From NCBI RefSeq assembly GCF_022179065.1, contig NZ_BPQD01000038.1:1-64000 (forward strand): DNA of 64,000 nt, given 5' to 3'. Source of the stretch: Methylobacterium adhaesivum (lineage in GTDB: Bacteria; Pseudomonadota; Alphaproteobacteria; Rhizobiales; Beijerinckiaceae). Shown in pieces: positions 26,639 to 34,812 of the stretch. Under the pieces are notes generated by a model that worked only from the letters and a program-made list of their open reading frames with translations, had not been told where the DNA came from and made no database searches. Position 1 is the stretch's first letter. Each line of letters begins with the position of its first letter. A program made the position numbers and the translations under genes.

Positions 26639-26848
26639 ATGTCGAGCGATACGGAAAAGCACCACGCGCTGCTCAGCGGGCTCCAGGCGGCCATGGGCAA
26701 GGGCGACGGGTCCTTCGAGCAGGCCGTGACCAACGCCTTCGAGCACGTCTTCGAACATCTGGATCGCCTGAACTCGCACGTCTCGGTGGGTGGGCGCGAC
26801 GGCGAGGATCGTCCCCTTCAGGATGGCGAGTCCTCGACCCTACGATAG
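26639..26848 (+). CDS. Small hypothetical protein
   Basis: This 69-aa protein is not recognised. Start ATG is preceded by GAGGGAC. The first 45 residues look helical and amphipathic (HHALLSGLQAAMGKG, then FEQAVTNAFEHVFEHLDRLN); the last 25 are polar. It is divergent from the Crp gene and followed by a strong intrinsic terminator about 115 bases downstream, which supports a real transcript. Confidence 0.45.
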   Translation: MSSDTEKHHALLSGLQAAMGKGDGSFEQAVTNAFEHVFEHLDRLNSHVSVGGRDGEDRPLQDGESSTLR

Positions 26849-26962
26849 GGCATTGCCCCACCCTCGTGGCAAGCAGGCTTGAAAATTTGCGATATCGACA
26901 TCGATCTGAAGCGCTTCAGGTCAGCAGTCTGAAGCCGTTTTAGACTTTCCACTGACCAGCGG

Positions 26963-27000
26963 AAAAAAGCCGCCCTCGCTGGAGGAGCGGCTTTTTCTTT
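26963..27000 (+). terminator. Intrinsic terminator
   Basis: An AAAAAAGCCGC...GCGGCTTTTT stem with an inner CCTC/GAGG stem, followed by TTTTTCTTT. This is a textbook rho-independent terminator on the plus strand, and the A-rich arm makes it usable in both directions. Confidence 0.85.
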
Positions 27001-27265
27001 GCTCTAGGTTGTTACGAAGCAAAACTCTGAGGTCTGAACGCGGATCATTGGGTCGGCTATCATAGACCTGACATCTAGCTCTGCAATCGCGCAAAGGCGC
27101 GATGATGTTGATGATCTTGATTGCCGTGTTCAAAGCGGGTGCTTATGCTTTTCTTTAGGGTTCGCTGATGCTGGCAGGCTCATAGCATTCGCCGCCTTGC
27201 CGATGAAAGCAGCTAAGCTAGTCGTCTGGCACCCGTCGCTTGAGCCTATGTCTCCTTGAACACAG

Positions 27266-27293
27266 CACGCCACCGGAAGCAGCCGGACTGCTC
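27266..27293 (+). repeat. Dispersed intergenic repeat, half-unit copy
   Basis: Reads CACGCCACCGGAAGCAGCCG then GACTGCTC. It differs from 41713-41740 at three of 28 bases; both copies lie in gene-free DNA. Confidence 0.6.
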
Positions 27294-27385
27294 TCCACCC
27301 CGAGCGGTCCTACGGCTTGCGACCCAACATGGCCATAGAAATTATATGACGTACCGCCCGAAAGCGGCTGTTCAATCGGCTGCGG

Positions 27386-28453
27386 TTAGGCCGGGCTCTC
27401 GAAGAAGAAGGCCAGCCCGAATAGGACGTAGACGCCGACGAGGAGCAGACCCTCGAACCATGTCGTCTCGCCGTCCCGGGCAACGGCGTTGACGATGAAG
27501 GCGGTGCTCGCGATGGCGAACAGGTGCAGCGGGTTCGAGAAGACCAACGTCATCGGGTGGCCAAGCGCCCACGAGATGATGACGAGCAGCGGCGCCAGCA
27601 CCAGCGCGACCTGCACGGCGGAGCCGATGCAGATGTTGAGCACGAGCCCCATGCGGTCCTCGTGGGCGAACCAGGAAGCCGCGAACAGGTCGCCAGCCGT
27701 GCCGACGAGCGCCAGGACGATGACGCCGAGAAACATAGGCGAGAGGTGCAGGGCGCCCGCCGCCTCGGTCACCGTGCCCGAGAGCATCTCGGCCTCGAAG
27801 GCGATGGCGACCGTCGCGCCGACGAGGACCGCCAGCGCGAGCGGCAGGCTCCAGTCAGGCTCGGCCTCGCCCTTGTCCTTCGAGAACACGTCGCGGTGCG
27901 TGACCAGGGTGAAGGCGAGGTTGGCGAGGTAGAGGAGCATGAGCACGACGGAGACGCCGAGGCTGAGTTCCTCGTCGGTGATGCCGATGGTTGCCGCCTG
28001 TCCCGACATGCGCCCGGTGAGGTCGAACACGGCGGGCAGCAGCAGGGCGATGACGACGAGGATCAGGAGGGTTGAGAGCAGGCCGGCGCGCTCCGCGCTG
28101 AACTTCTGCCGCTCCCGGGTCACCCCGCCGACGATGATGGCGAGGCCGAGCCCGAACAGGCTGGTCCCCATGATCGAGCCGGCAATCTGGGCCTGCACCA
28201 CCGCGACCTCGCCGCGCAGGAGTACGAACAGCGCCAGGACAAGTTCGGCGATGCTGCCGAAGCTCACGGTGAGCAGACCGCCGATGGCAGGCCCCACCCG
28301 GTCCGCGAGCTGGTCGGTGGCGCGCCGAACCCACTCCGCGAGCACGGCGATGGCGAGCGCGCTGGAGGCGAAGACCAGGAGCGGCGAGGCGCCGACGAGG
28401 TACTTCAACGCCGCCGAGACCGGGATGAGGACGAGGAGGACGGTGAAGACCAT
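27386..28453 (-). CDS. Calcium/proton (CaCA-family) antiporter
   Basis: A 355-aa inner-membrane cation exchanger with about eleven hydrophobic segments in two related halves. The two ion-binding alpha repeats are visible as SFGSIAELVLALFVLLRG (about residues 64-81) and the second-half segment LALVGTAGDLFAASWFAHED (about 246-265). The acidic residue of each (E and D) fits the CAX/YrbG group that expels Ca2+ or other cations using protons. A cytoplasmic loop after helix 6 (KDKGEAEPD) divides the halves. It is followed upstream by a Na+/H+ antiporter gene in the same orientation, 87 bases away. Confidence 0.85.
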   Translation of the reverse strand: MVFTVLLVLIPVSAALKYLVGASPLLVFASSALAIAVLAEWVRRATDQLADRVGPAIGGLLTVSFGSIAELVLALFVLLRGEVAVVQAQIAGSIMGTSLFGLGLAIIVGGVTRERQKFSAERAGLLSTLLILVVIALLLPAVFDLTGRMSGQAATIGITDEELSLGVSVVLMLLYLANLAFTLVTHRDVFSKDKGEAEPDWSLPLALAVLVGATVAIAFEAEMLSGTVTEAAGALHLSPMFLGVIVLALVGTAGDLFAASWFAHEDRMGLVLNICIGSAVQVALVLAPLLVIISWALGHPMTLVFSNPLHLFAIASTAFIVNAVARDGETTWFEGLLLVGVYVLFGLAFFFESPA

Positions 28454-28540
28454 GGTGGGATCCGATGTCCGATGGAGGGTTGCGCCCGACGGTCACGGAA
28501 CCGTCCGGCAAGCGCGGGCCAACGCAGCGGGCGGAGGCTG

Positions 28541-29794
28541 TCAGCCTTCCCGCAGCGTGCGCCGCGCCACCATGCCGAGGGTCGAGCCCTGGACGATGAT
28601 GGTGAACAGCACCACCGCGTAGGTCGCCGCCAGGATCGCGGGTTTGGCGTCGCTCTCGGGAATCGAAAGCGCCAGCGCCACCGAGATGCCGCCGCGCACC
28701 CCGGCCCAGGTCAGGAAAGGCACGTTGCGCGGCGACAGGTGGCCGCCCCAGCGGAAGATGAGGAGCGGCGTCGACACCGCCACCAGTCGGGCCAGGAGGA
28801 CGATGGGCACCGCGCAGGCGGCGAGGATCAATCCATTGGCCTCGAAGCGCAGCACCAGCACTTCCAGCCCGATGAGCAGGAACAGCACCGAGTTCAGCAC
28901 CTCGTCGATGAGGGTCCAGAGGGCGGAGACGTAGCCTTGGGTCCGCTCGCTCATCGCGTCGCGCGGGGCGCGGTCGCCGACGAGGAGCCCGGCGGCAACT
29001 ACCGCGAGGGGTCCGCTGGCATGGATCTTCTGGGCGAGCGCATAGGTGCCGGCCACGAGCGCCAGGGTGATCAGCACCTCGACGGGGAAGTCGTCGATGG
29101 TCCGCATGGCCCGGTAGGCAACGTAACCGGTGACGACCCCGAGGAGCAGGCCACCGCCCGCCTCCTGCAGCAGGAGCCAGGAGATGCCGGTGACGCTGGT
29201 GGCCTCGCCCCCGGTCCCGGCCGCGAAGGCGACGAGGACCGTGAACAGCACGATGCCGACGCCATCGTTGAACAGGGCCTCGCCCTGCATCTCGACCTCC
29301 AGCGTCTCGGGGACCTTGACGTTCTTCAAGGTGGCCAGGACCGCCACCGGATCGGTCGGGCTGATGAGCGCGCCGAAGACGAGCGCCCACGCGAGCGGGA
29401 TGGGCCGCCCGATGAGGTCGGCCGCCAGCCAGAACGCGCCGCCGACGAGGGCCGTGGAGATCAGGGTGCCGAGGAGTGCCATCGTCGCCACGGCCCAGGC
29501 CCGGTCGCGCAGCGTGCGAAGGTCGAGGCTCATGGCGCCGGCGAACAGCAGGAAGGCCAGCATGCCGTTCATCACCACGTCGGTAAAGTCGACCTGGCGC
29601 AGCACCTTCGTGAGGTCCTCGTAGAGATGCTGGGACGGGAAGGCGAGGTCGAGGCCGACGAGGGCCAGCGAGGCGGCGAGGCCCATCACCAGGAGGCCGA
29701 TGGTGTGCGGCATCCGCAGGAACCGGCGGTTCAGCCAGCCGAACAGGGCCGAGAGGGCCAGCAGCATCGCGGCAAGGTCGAAGATGGAGATCAC
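28541..29794 (-). CDS. Na+/H+ antiporter, CPA1 family
   Basis: A 417-aa cation/proton antiporter with about twelve hydrophobic segments. Family hallmarks: ALISPTDPVAVLATLK (about residues 125-140) and the adjacent EALFNDGVGIVLF with the essential acidic pair, plus RGGISVALALS near the C-terminus. It exports Na+ or K+ in exchange for protons across the inner membrane. Start GTG 29794 (VISIFDLAAML) has GGGGAG at ideal spacing. The open frame extends 294 bases further upstream without similarity and overlaps the next gene, so I rejected that. No long regulatory C-terminal tail is present. Confidence 0.88.
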   Translation of the reverse strand: MISIFDLAAMLLALSALFGWLNRRFLRMPHTIGLLVMGLAASLALVGLDLAFPSQHLYEDLTKVLRQVDFTDVVMNGMLAFLLFAGAMSLDLRTLRDRAWAVATMALLGTLISTALVGGAFWLAADLIGRPIPLAWALVFGALISPTDPVAVLATLKNVKVPETLEVEMQGEALFNDGVGIVLFTVLVAFAAGTGGEATSVTGISWLLLQEAGGGLLLGVVTGYVAYRAMRTIDDFPVEVLITLALVAGTYALAQKIHASGPLAVVAAGLLVGDRAPRDAMSERTQGYVSALWTLIDEVLNSVLFLLIGLEVLVLRFEANGLILAACAVPIVLLARLVAVSTPLLIFRWGGHLSPRNVPFLTWAGVRGGISVALALSIPESDAKPAILAATYAVVLFTIIVQGSTLGMVARRTLREG

Positions 29795-29852
29795 GGGCGC
29801 TCCCCGCCCGCGCAGCGAGAGCCTGCCGGGACCTGTCGAAGGGTGATGGTAG

Positions 29853-30920
29853 TCAACGCGAGCCCAGCCGTTCTGTCGCGCCAGCCGCCGCGAGGACCGC
29901 GTTGGCCGTGGCGATATCATCCGCATCCCGCTCGGGGGGAGCCTTCGCACCTTCCCCGGCCTGACGGCAGAGGCGGACGAGGTAGGGGAAGTGGTCCGAT
30001 CCGAACGCGTCGAGGCGCTCGACGGACACCGTCGCGAACCCGCCTTCGTGGAAGACGTGGTCGAGGGGCCAGCGCATCCACCACACATCGGCGTTCCAGG
30101 TCGCGACGTAGCCGTAGCCCTGCCGTGGATCGATCAACCCGGACAGTCGCGCCATGCGCTCGACCGCGATCTCCCAGGGCGTGGCATTGAGGTCGCCGGC
30201 GAGGATGCCGGGCTCGACCCGCGTCCGCAGCACGTCCGCCGCCGCGTAGAGCTGGGCATCCCGCCCGCGTGCGGATTGCCAGGCTTGCGGGGGCTTCGGG
30301 TGGATGCCGACGAAGTCGACGGTCTCGCCGGTGCGCAGGGTGACGCCGGTGACGATGGCTGGTGTGTCCTCACCCGCGAGGTGCCGGATGCTCCCGTTCA
30401 CCAGAGGCAGCCGGAAGTATAGGTGGATGCCGTAGTACGACCCCGTGATCCGCTGGAGGGCATGCGGCATCGCCGCGAGTACGGGCTTGAGGGCCTCGTC
30501 CCACCAGGCATCGGTCTCCATCGCGAGGAATAGGTCCGGCTCGACCCGCGCAACGGCATCTACCAGGGGGCGGGCCTTTCGGTTCCCAAGCTGGACGTTG
30601 GCGACCATCACGGACAGCCGGCGCTCGGCGGGACATGCGTCGACCCTCAGGCTGCCGGTCGGCAGGTAAGGCCGAAGCACCCACGCATCGACGGTGAGGG
30701 CGACCGCCACGAGGGCCAGCGTCGACGTCGTCGATCTCGGGGATTCCCGCAGAAAGAACAGGAGGCCCAGGCCGACCGCGAGCAATCCCAGGGCGAATGG
30801 CAGTCGCGGGAAGTCGAGCAGGCGCACCCACCACCACTCGGTGGGCACCAACGGGATCAGGCTCGCGGCTGACAGGGCCAGCGCGAGAACGAGGATCGCG
30901 TAGCGGACGAGAGATCTCAC
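29853..30920 (-). CDS. Membrane-anchored endonuclease/exonuclease/phosphatase-family protein
   Basis: A 355-aa protein with three N-terminal membrane helices (about residues 8-90) and a catalytic EEP domain facing the periplasm. Motifs: MVANVQLGNRK, the metal-binding Glu in FLAMETDAWW, GDLNATPWE and the terminal SDHFPYLV. The EEP fold includes nucleases, phosphodiesterases and sphingomyelinases; the predicted outside location makes a secreted phosphodiesterase or phosphatase more likely than DNA repair. Its start overlaps the DUF421 gene by 4 bases (ATGA coupling). Confidence 0.82.
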   Translation of the reverse strand: MRSLVRYAILVLALALSAASLIPLVPTEWWWVRLLDFPRLPFALGLLAVGLGLLFFLRESPRSTTSTLALVAVALTVDAWVLRPYLPTGSLRVDACPAERRLSVMVANVQLGNRKARPLVDAVARVEPDLFLAMETDAWWDEALKPVLAAMPHALQRITGSYYGIHLYFRLPLVNGSIRHLAGEDTPAIVTGVTLRTGETVDFVGIHPKPPQAWQSARGRDAQLYAAADVLRTRVEPGILAGDLNATPWEIAVERMARLSGLIDPRQGYGYVATWNADVWWMRWPLDHVFHEGGFATVSVERLDAFGSDHFPYLVRLCRQAGEGAKAPPERDADDIATANAVLAAAGATERLGSR

Positions 30921-31453
30921 GAACGGCCCGGATTGGGTCGGTCACGGTCGCGCGGCGGCACCCCGTCCAAGCCGTCTTCGCGGCCGGAGAGCGACTTGAG
31001 CACGCTGATCGAGCCATCGGTCTCCAGAACCACCGCCGCGGCCTGGGAGAGGTCATCCAGCCCTTCCGAGCGCAGGGCCGATAGGACGTCATCCCGGGTC
31101 AGGCGCTGGCGGCGCATCGCGCCCTCGACCAGATGGCCCTTGTGCGCGAGGAGGGTCGGCTCGGCCTTGACCAGCGACCGGACCCGGGCGGAGCGCACGC
31201 TCGACCAGGTGATCGCGTATTGCAGGCCGATGAGGGTCGCGAGGGCGAGGACGCCCTCCAGCAACGCGACCGACTTTGTCAGGACAATGGAGGACAATGT
31301 CGAGCCGAGCGCGACGGTGACCACGAGGTCGAAAGCATTCAGCTTCGTCAGGGTGCGCTTGCCGGAGATCCTGAGGAACAGGATCAGGGCGACGTACGCC
31401 AAGGGAGCGACGACCACGACCCTTAGCAGGCCCGACCAGGTATCGAAGAACAT
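30917..31453 (-). CDS. DUF421 (YetF-like) membrane protein
   Basis: A 178-aa protein with three N-terminal membrane helices (about residues 8-95) and a small cytoplasmic alpha/beta domain. The LRISGKRTLTKLNAFDLVVTVALGS region and the later LLAHKGHLVEGAMRRQRLTRDDVLSALR are diagnostic of the YetF/DUF421 family. The biochemical role is unknown; Bacillus members are linked to spore or envelope functions. It forms an operon with the EEP protein, sharing a 4-base overlap. Confidence 0.85.
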   Translation of the reverse strand: MFFDTWSGLLRVVVVAPLAYVALILFLRISGKRTLTKLNAFDLVVTVALGSTLSSIVLTKSVALLEGVLALATLIGLQYAITWSSVRSARVRSLVKAEPTLLAHKGHLVEGAMRRQRLTRDDVLSALRSEGLDDLSQAAAVVLETDGSISVLKSLSGREDGLDGVPPRDRDRPNPGRS

Positions 31454-31553
31454 CGCGGAGGTCCTTGTCGCGACACCTGCTGATAGGCGGCGGGCCTGCA
31501 GGCCATCGGCCCATCGATCCGGGGCTTGTCATCCCGACCGGCTGGCGCGCGCC

Positions 31554-31889
31554 TCAGCGCATGTCCTTCGGGAGGTGCTGGATCGGGTTGGTTCGACCGC
31601 CCTGGCCCTTGCCCTGGACCGAGCCTTCGGACTGAATGACGTCCGTCGAGGACTGGATCGCGCTCGGCGGTGCGACCCCGCCGGTGCCCTGGTGGCGCGC
31701 GGCGTCCGATCCCTTCGTGGTCGACGTTCCCGATTGGAGCGTCCCGGGCGTGGGTTGGTCGATGGAGCTGCCTACGGACTGCGCAAAAGCTGGCCCCGCG
31801 AGGGCGAGGCCGACGATGACGGCAAGGGCGCCGGCGAGGCGCGAGGCGGAGCGGCCCCTTGCAGGGTGGGGGCGGTCCAAGGCTTGCAT
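31554..31889 (-). CDS. Small secreted Ser/Gly/Thr-rich protein
   Basis: A 111-aa protein with a Sec signal peptide (hydrophobic stretch AGALAVIVGLALAGPAFAQ, cleavage after AFA near residue 35). The mature part is low-complexity and rich in Ser, Gly, Gln and Thr, with no recognisable domain. Start MQALDRPH is chosen because it directly precedes the signal peptide. An EcfG-like promoter (GGAAC-N16-CGCTT, minus strand, 31936-31961) lies about 47 bases upstream, suggesting general stress control, but the -10 is imperfect. Confidence 0.5.
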   Translation of the reverse strand: MQALDRPHPARGRSASRLAGALAVIVGLALAGPAFAQSVGSSIDQPTPGTLQSGTSTTKGSDAARHQGTGGVAPPSAIQSSTDVIQSEGSVQGKGQGGRTNPIQHLPKDMR

Positions 31890-32047
31890 CGGCGGGGTTC
31901 CGGTCGGACGCCTGGGCGTCGAGGTTGTCGAACCGAAGCGTTGCCCGCCGACTTTAGTTCCTGCCCGAGGCACACACGCCGACCTGGCGGCACGCTTCCG
32001 GGACCGTCCCACCCCCGCTTACGGAGATAGGGCGGCCGACGTTTGGG

Positions 32048-32602
32048 TTACTTCGGCATCAGCACGCTGTCGATGACGTGCACGACGCCGTTCGACTGGT
32101 TGACGTCCGCCTGCTCGACGAAGGCGCCGCCGCCCTTCTGGTCGATCAGCGACAGCCGGTTACCGTCCATCTTCACGGTCAGGACCTGGCCCTCGACCGT
32201 CTTCAGGTTGGCGTCGGCGCCGCCCATCTTCGCCTTGGCCATCAGCTCCTTCGCATCGAGCTTACCCGGAACGACGTGGTAGGTGAGCACGCCCGTCAGG
32301 GTCTTCTTCATCTCGGGCTTCAGCAGGGAATCCACGGTCCCGGCCGGCAGCTTCTTGAAGGCGTCGTTGGTCGGGGCGAAGACCGTGAACGGGCCCTTTC
32401 CGCTTAAGGTGTCGGCGAGGCCCGCGGCCTTCACGGCGGCGACGAGGGTCGTGAGGTTGCTGGCCTTGGACGCGTTCTCGACGATGGTCTTGTCGGCCAT
32501 CATGGGCGCGCCGCCGACCATGGGGGACGTTTCGGCGAAAGCGGGGGCGGCCACGGTCAGGCCAACGGCGAGGAAGGCGGCGTTCAGGGTCGAGCGCATC
32601 AT
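32048..32602 (-). CDS. Secreted fasciclin-domain protein
   Basis: This 184-aa protein has a signal peptide (MMRSTLNAAFLAVGLTVAAP, cleavage near AFA-ET) and a single fasciclin (FAS1) domain covering residues 40-183. Hallmark segments are FTVFAPTNDAFKKLP, TGVLTYHVVPGK and VVHVIDSVLMP. FAS1 proteins act outside the cytoplasmic membrane in adhesion or surface assembly; the bacterial single-domain form has no defined substrate. The two consecutive ATG codons at 32602 and 32599 follow an AGGA box. It is divergent from the PRC-barrel gene across a 330-base region. Confidence 0.9.
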   Translation of the reverse strand: MMRSTLNAAFLAVGLTVAAPAFAETSPMVGGAPMMADKTIVENASKASNLTTLVAAVKAAGLADTLSGKGPFTVFAPTNDAFKKLPAGTVDSLLKPEMKKTLTGVLTYHVVPGKLDAKELMAKAKMGGADANLKTVEGQVLTVKMDGNRLSLIDQKGGGAFVEQADVNQSNGVVHVIDSVLMPK

Positions 32603-32932
32603 GGAAAATCCTATAGGTGAGATGAAGCTTCGGGAACCGAGGCTCATGCCAGCTTTACGCATCGACTTATCTGTAGGTTTCAAAATTGCGGATCACGATA
32701 AAATTGAAATAGGCACGTGAATGACGCCCTTGAGATCAGTATCATCCGTCCCATGGGATCATCTTAAAGCCGGGCGTCGTAGCCTATCCTATGCTTTGCG
32801 CCGGTCGATTGACATGAACGTTTCCTGAACGGGCGCGTTGAACCCACGAGCCGATCGACCGAGCGTCGGTCAATCGCAGTCCAGGCCTCGCGGGCATTCC
32901 CGTCCGTTCAGGCCCGTTTCCAGGAGATCCCC
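32603..32932. other. Divergent promoter region
   Basis: No gene. The AT-richer left half should carry the promoter of the fasciclin gene and the right half that of the PRC-barrel gene. The only clear element is a 10-bp palindrome TCCCATGGGA at 32751-32760. I could not assign -35/-10 boxes with confidence. Confidence 0.35.
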
Positions 32933-33397
32933 TTGTCACATCGCGCCCTCGCCGCCGCCCTCGCGCTTACCTGCCTGTCGCTGCCCGCTGTGGCCCAGAC
33001 CACTCCGGCTCCGACTGCGCCCACTCCCGGCACCGCGATGCCGGCATCCTCCGACATGGGGATGAAGATGGCCGACACGGCGACGGTGAAGCTGAAGTTC
33101 ATGACCGTGAAGCCCGCCGACGTGATGTCGTCCAAGCTCGTTGGCACCACCGTCTACAACAACAAGAAGGAGACGGTGGGCGAGGTCGAGGATCTCGTGA
33201 TCGAGAACGGCAAGACGCTCACCGGTGTCGTCGTCAGTGTCGGCGGCTTCCTAGGCCTCGGCGAGAGCTACGTCGTGCTCGACCCGTCCTCGCTCGCTAT
33301 CAGTAACAAGGACGGCAAGTGGATGGTCCACGCCGATACCGACAAGGACACCCTGAAGAACGCGCCGAAGTTCGAGTATTCCAAGAAGAAGATGTGA
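32933..33397 (+). CDS. Secreted PRC-barrel domain protein
   Basis: A 154-aa protein with a signal peptide (about residues 1-21, cleaved after VAQ) and a Thr/Pro/Met-rich linker. A PRC-barrel fold follows (about 60-140: SSKLVGTTVYNNKKETVGEV, then LTGVVVSVGGFLGLGESYVV). PRC-barrels bind partner proteins or RNA; periplasmic members in rhizobia and methylobacteria are common stress-induced proteins with unknown partners. The start is TTG at 32933, supported by CAGGAGA 6 bases upstream. A small secreted basic protein is encoded 26 bases downstream. Confidence 0.82.
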   Translation: MSHRALAAALALTCLSLPAVAQTTPAPTAPTPGTAMPASSDMGMKMADTATVKLKFMTVKPADVMSSKLVGTTVYNNKKETVGEVEDLVIENGKTLTGVVVSVGGFLGLGESYVVLDPSSLAISNKDGKWMVHADTDKDTLKNAPKFEYSKKKM

Positions 33398-33423
33398 TCC
33401 CCGGCGACAGAGGAGACCTAACT

Positions 33424-33708
33424 ATGAAGCATACCCTTCTCGCCTCGGCGCTCCTGGCCGGCCTCGGCCTCTGCGCCTTCAGCCTGCCGTCCTCCGCCCT
33501 GCCCATGAACGCTTCCGGCGTCACGACCTCGGACGGTGGCGATTTTGTCCAGGTCCGCATGTCGCGGCGTGAGATGCGTCGTCATCGCATGACGCGCCAA
33601 CACCGCATGCGGCAGGGCTCGGCCAGCCGCGGCAACGCCAGCATGCCCTCGCGCAGCCAGTTCGGGGGACAGCAGTACGGCGGGACGTCGGGCGGCCCGC
33701 GTCGCTGA
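33424..33708 (+). CDS. Small secreted basic protein
   Basis: A 94-aa protein. A signal peptide (MKHTLLASALLAGLGLCAFS, about residues 1-25) is followed by an acidic-to-basic mature part with an Arg/His/Met-rich segment (RREMRRHRMTRQHRMRQ) and a Gly/Ser-rich tail. No family recognised. AGAGGAG lies upstream of the ATG, and the gene follows the PRC-barrel gene directly, so they are likely cotranscribed up to the terminator at 33763. Confidence 0.55.
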   Translation: MKHTLLASALLAGLGLCAFSLPSSALPMNASGVTTSDGGDFVQVRMSRREMRRHRMTRQHRMRQGSASRGNASMPSRSQFGGQQYGGTSGGPRR

Positions 33709-33762
33709 TTTCACCGTAACGAGCACGCGCGGTCGGTGACGGCGCGGATAGCTCTCTGAGAC

Positions 33763-33793
33763 GCCGCCGGATGGCATACCCGCCACCGGCGGC
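33763..33793 (+). terminator. Intrinsic terminator-like hairpin
   Basis: GCCGCCGG / CCGGCGGC, 8-bp stem with a 15-base loop followed by TTTCCC. It lies 54 bases after the small secreted protein gene and 24 before the mechanosensitive channel gene. Confidence 0.6.
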
Positions 33794-33816
33794 TTTCCCA
33801 TGACCCAAGAGTTCTC

Positions 33817-34812
33817 ATGATCTTCTCGGAAGCGCTCGGGCGCCTCGAAGTGTTGGGCCGTTCGGCCGCCGCCCTCCTGCCGGGGCTCGCCGTCGCCCTC
33901 GTGCTGTTCGGCCTCGGCCTGCTCGTCGCCCGAGGGGTCCGTGCCGCCGTTCGCCGCGCCGCCACGTTACGGGAGGCCTCGCCGGGTTCCGCCTCGGTGC
34001 TCGGGCGCATCGCGGGCGGCATGACCATCCTGGTCTCGTTCCTGGTGGCGGCATCGGTGGCCTTCCCTTCTGTTTCCGCCGCCGACCTGTTCAACCTCCT
34101 CGGCATCGGCGGCGTCGCCATCGGCTTCGCCTTCCGCGACGTGCTGCAGAACCTTCTGGCGGGCATCCTCATCCTGCTGACCCGCCCCTTTGTCATCGGC
34201 GACCAGATCCGGGCCGGTTCGCACGAGGGCACAGTCGAGGACGTCTGGGTGAGGGCGACGGTGCTGCGCACCTACGACAACCAACGCGTGCTGATCCCGA
34301 ACGCCACGCTGTTCGTCGACAAGATCACGGTCATTACCGCGCACGACAAGCGCCGGCTCGCCTTCCCCCTCACCATCGGCAACGGGGACGACATGAAGGA
34401 GGCGCGCCACGTCATCGCCGAGGCCCTGCGCGGGACCGAAGGGGTGCTAGCCGACCCAGCACCGGAGGCGCTGGTCACAGGTCTCGGGGCCGCCGGCGTC
34501 GACATGACGGCGCGCTTCTGGATCGACCCGCCCCGGCGGCGGGACGCCGTGGACGCCCTCGACCATGCCATCTCCAACGTCAAGGACGCGCTCACCGCCG
34601 CCGGCATCGATTTGCCGTACCCGACGAGCCAGGTGCTCCTGCACGACCAGACCGAGGCGGCGGATGGCGACCGCACGCGCCAGCGCGAGGGCTGGCCCGC
34701 CGGCAAGAGCCCGCCGCGCGCGCGTTGGGAGGTGCTGCGCGAGGACCGGGACGACGTCCAACGTAGGGACCCCGAACGCCGTGGTTCGGAAGGAAAGGAT
34801 GAACCGGCATGA
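33817..34812 (+). CDS. Small-conductance mechanosensitive channel (MscS family)
   Basis: A 331-aa channel protein that releases solutes on hypo-osmotic shock. Three membrane segments (about residues 20-110) end in the pore helix with GIGGVAIGFAFRDVLQNLLAG. The cytoplasmic beta domain follows (RPFVIGDQIRAGSHEGTVED, then YDNQRVLIPNATLF). A charged C-terminal tail (about 275-331) is longer than in E. coli MscS. The stop codon overlaps the next gene's ATG (ATGA), so it is coupled to the DUF2254 protein. Confidence 0.92.
   Translation: MIFSEALGRLEVLGRSAAALLPGLAVALVLFGLGLLVARGVRAAVRRAATLREASPGSASVLGRIAGGMTILVSFLVAASVAFPSVSAADLFNLLGIGGVAIGFAFRDVLQNLLAGILILLTRPFVIGDQIRAGSHEGTVEDVWVRATVLRTYDNQRVLIPNATLFVDKITVITAHDKRRLAFPLTIGNGDDMKEARHVIAEALRGTEGVLADPAPEALVTGLGAAGVDMTARFWIDPPRRRDAVDALDHAISNVKDALTAAGIDLPYPTSQVLLHDQTEAADGDRTRQREGWPAGKSPPRARWEVLREDRDDVQRRDPERRGSEGKDEPA

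Larger units (their letters stand above)
26849..27385. other. Intergenic region with terminator and repeats
   Basis: No protein gene recognised in about 540 bases. It contains the palindrome CTGAAGCGCTTCAG (26908-26921) and a strong terminator (26963-27000), so a small RNA ending there is possible. The part after 27240 belongs to the dispersed repeat family: 27266-27293 matches 41713-41740 at 25 of 28 bases. Local GC is below the window average. Confidence 0.4.

Noticed and set aside
29795-30088. N-terminal extension of the Na+/H+ antiporter
   Set aside because: It overlaps the EEP-family gene in another frame, whereas GTG 29794 has an excellent ribosome site and starts at the first membrane helix.
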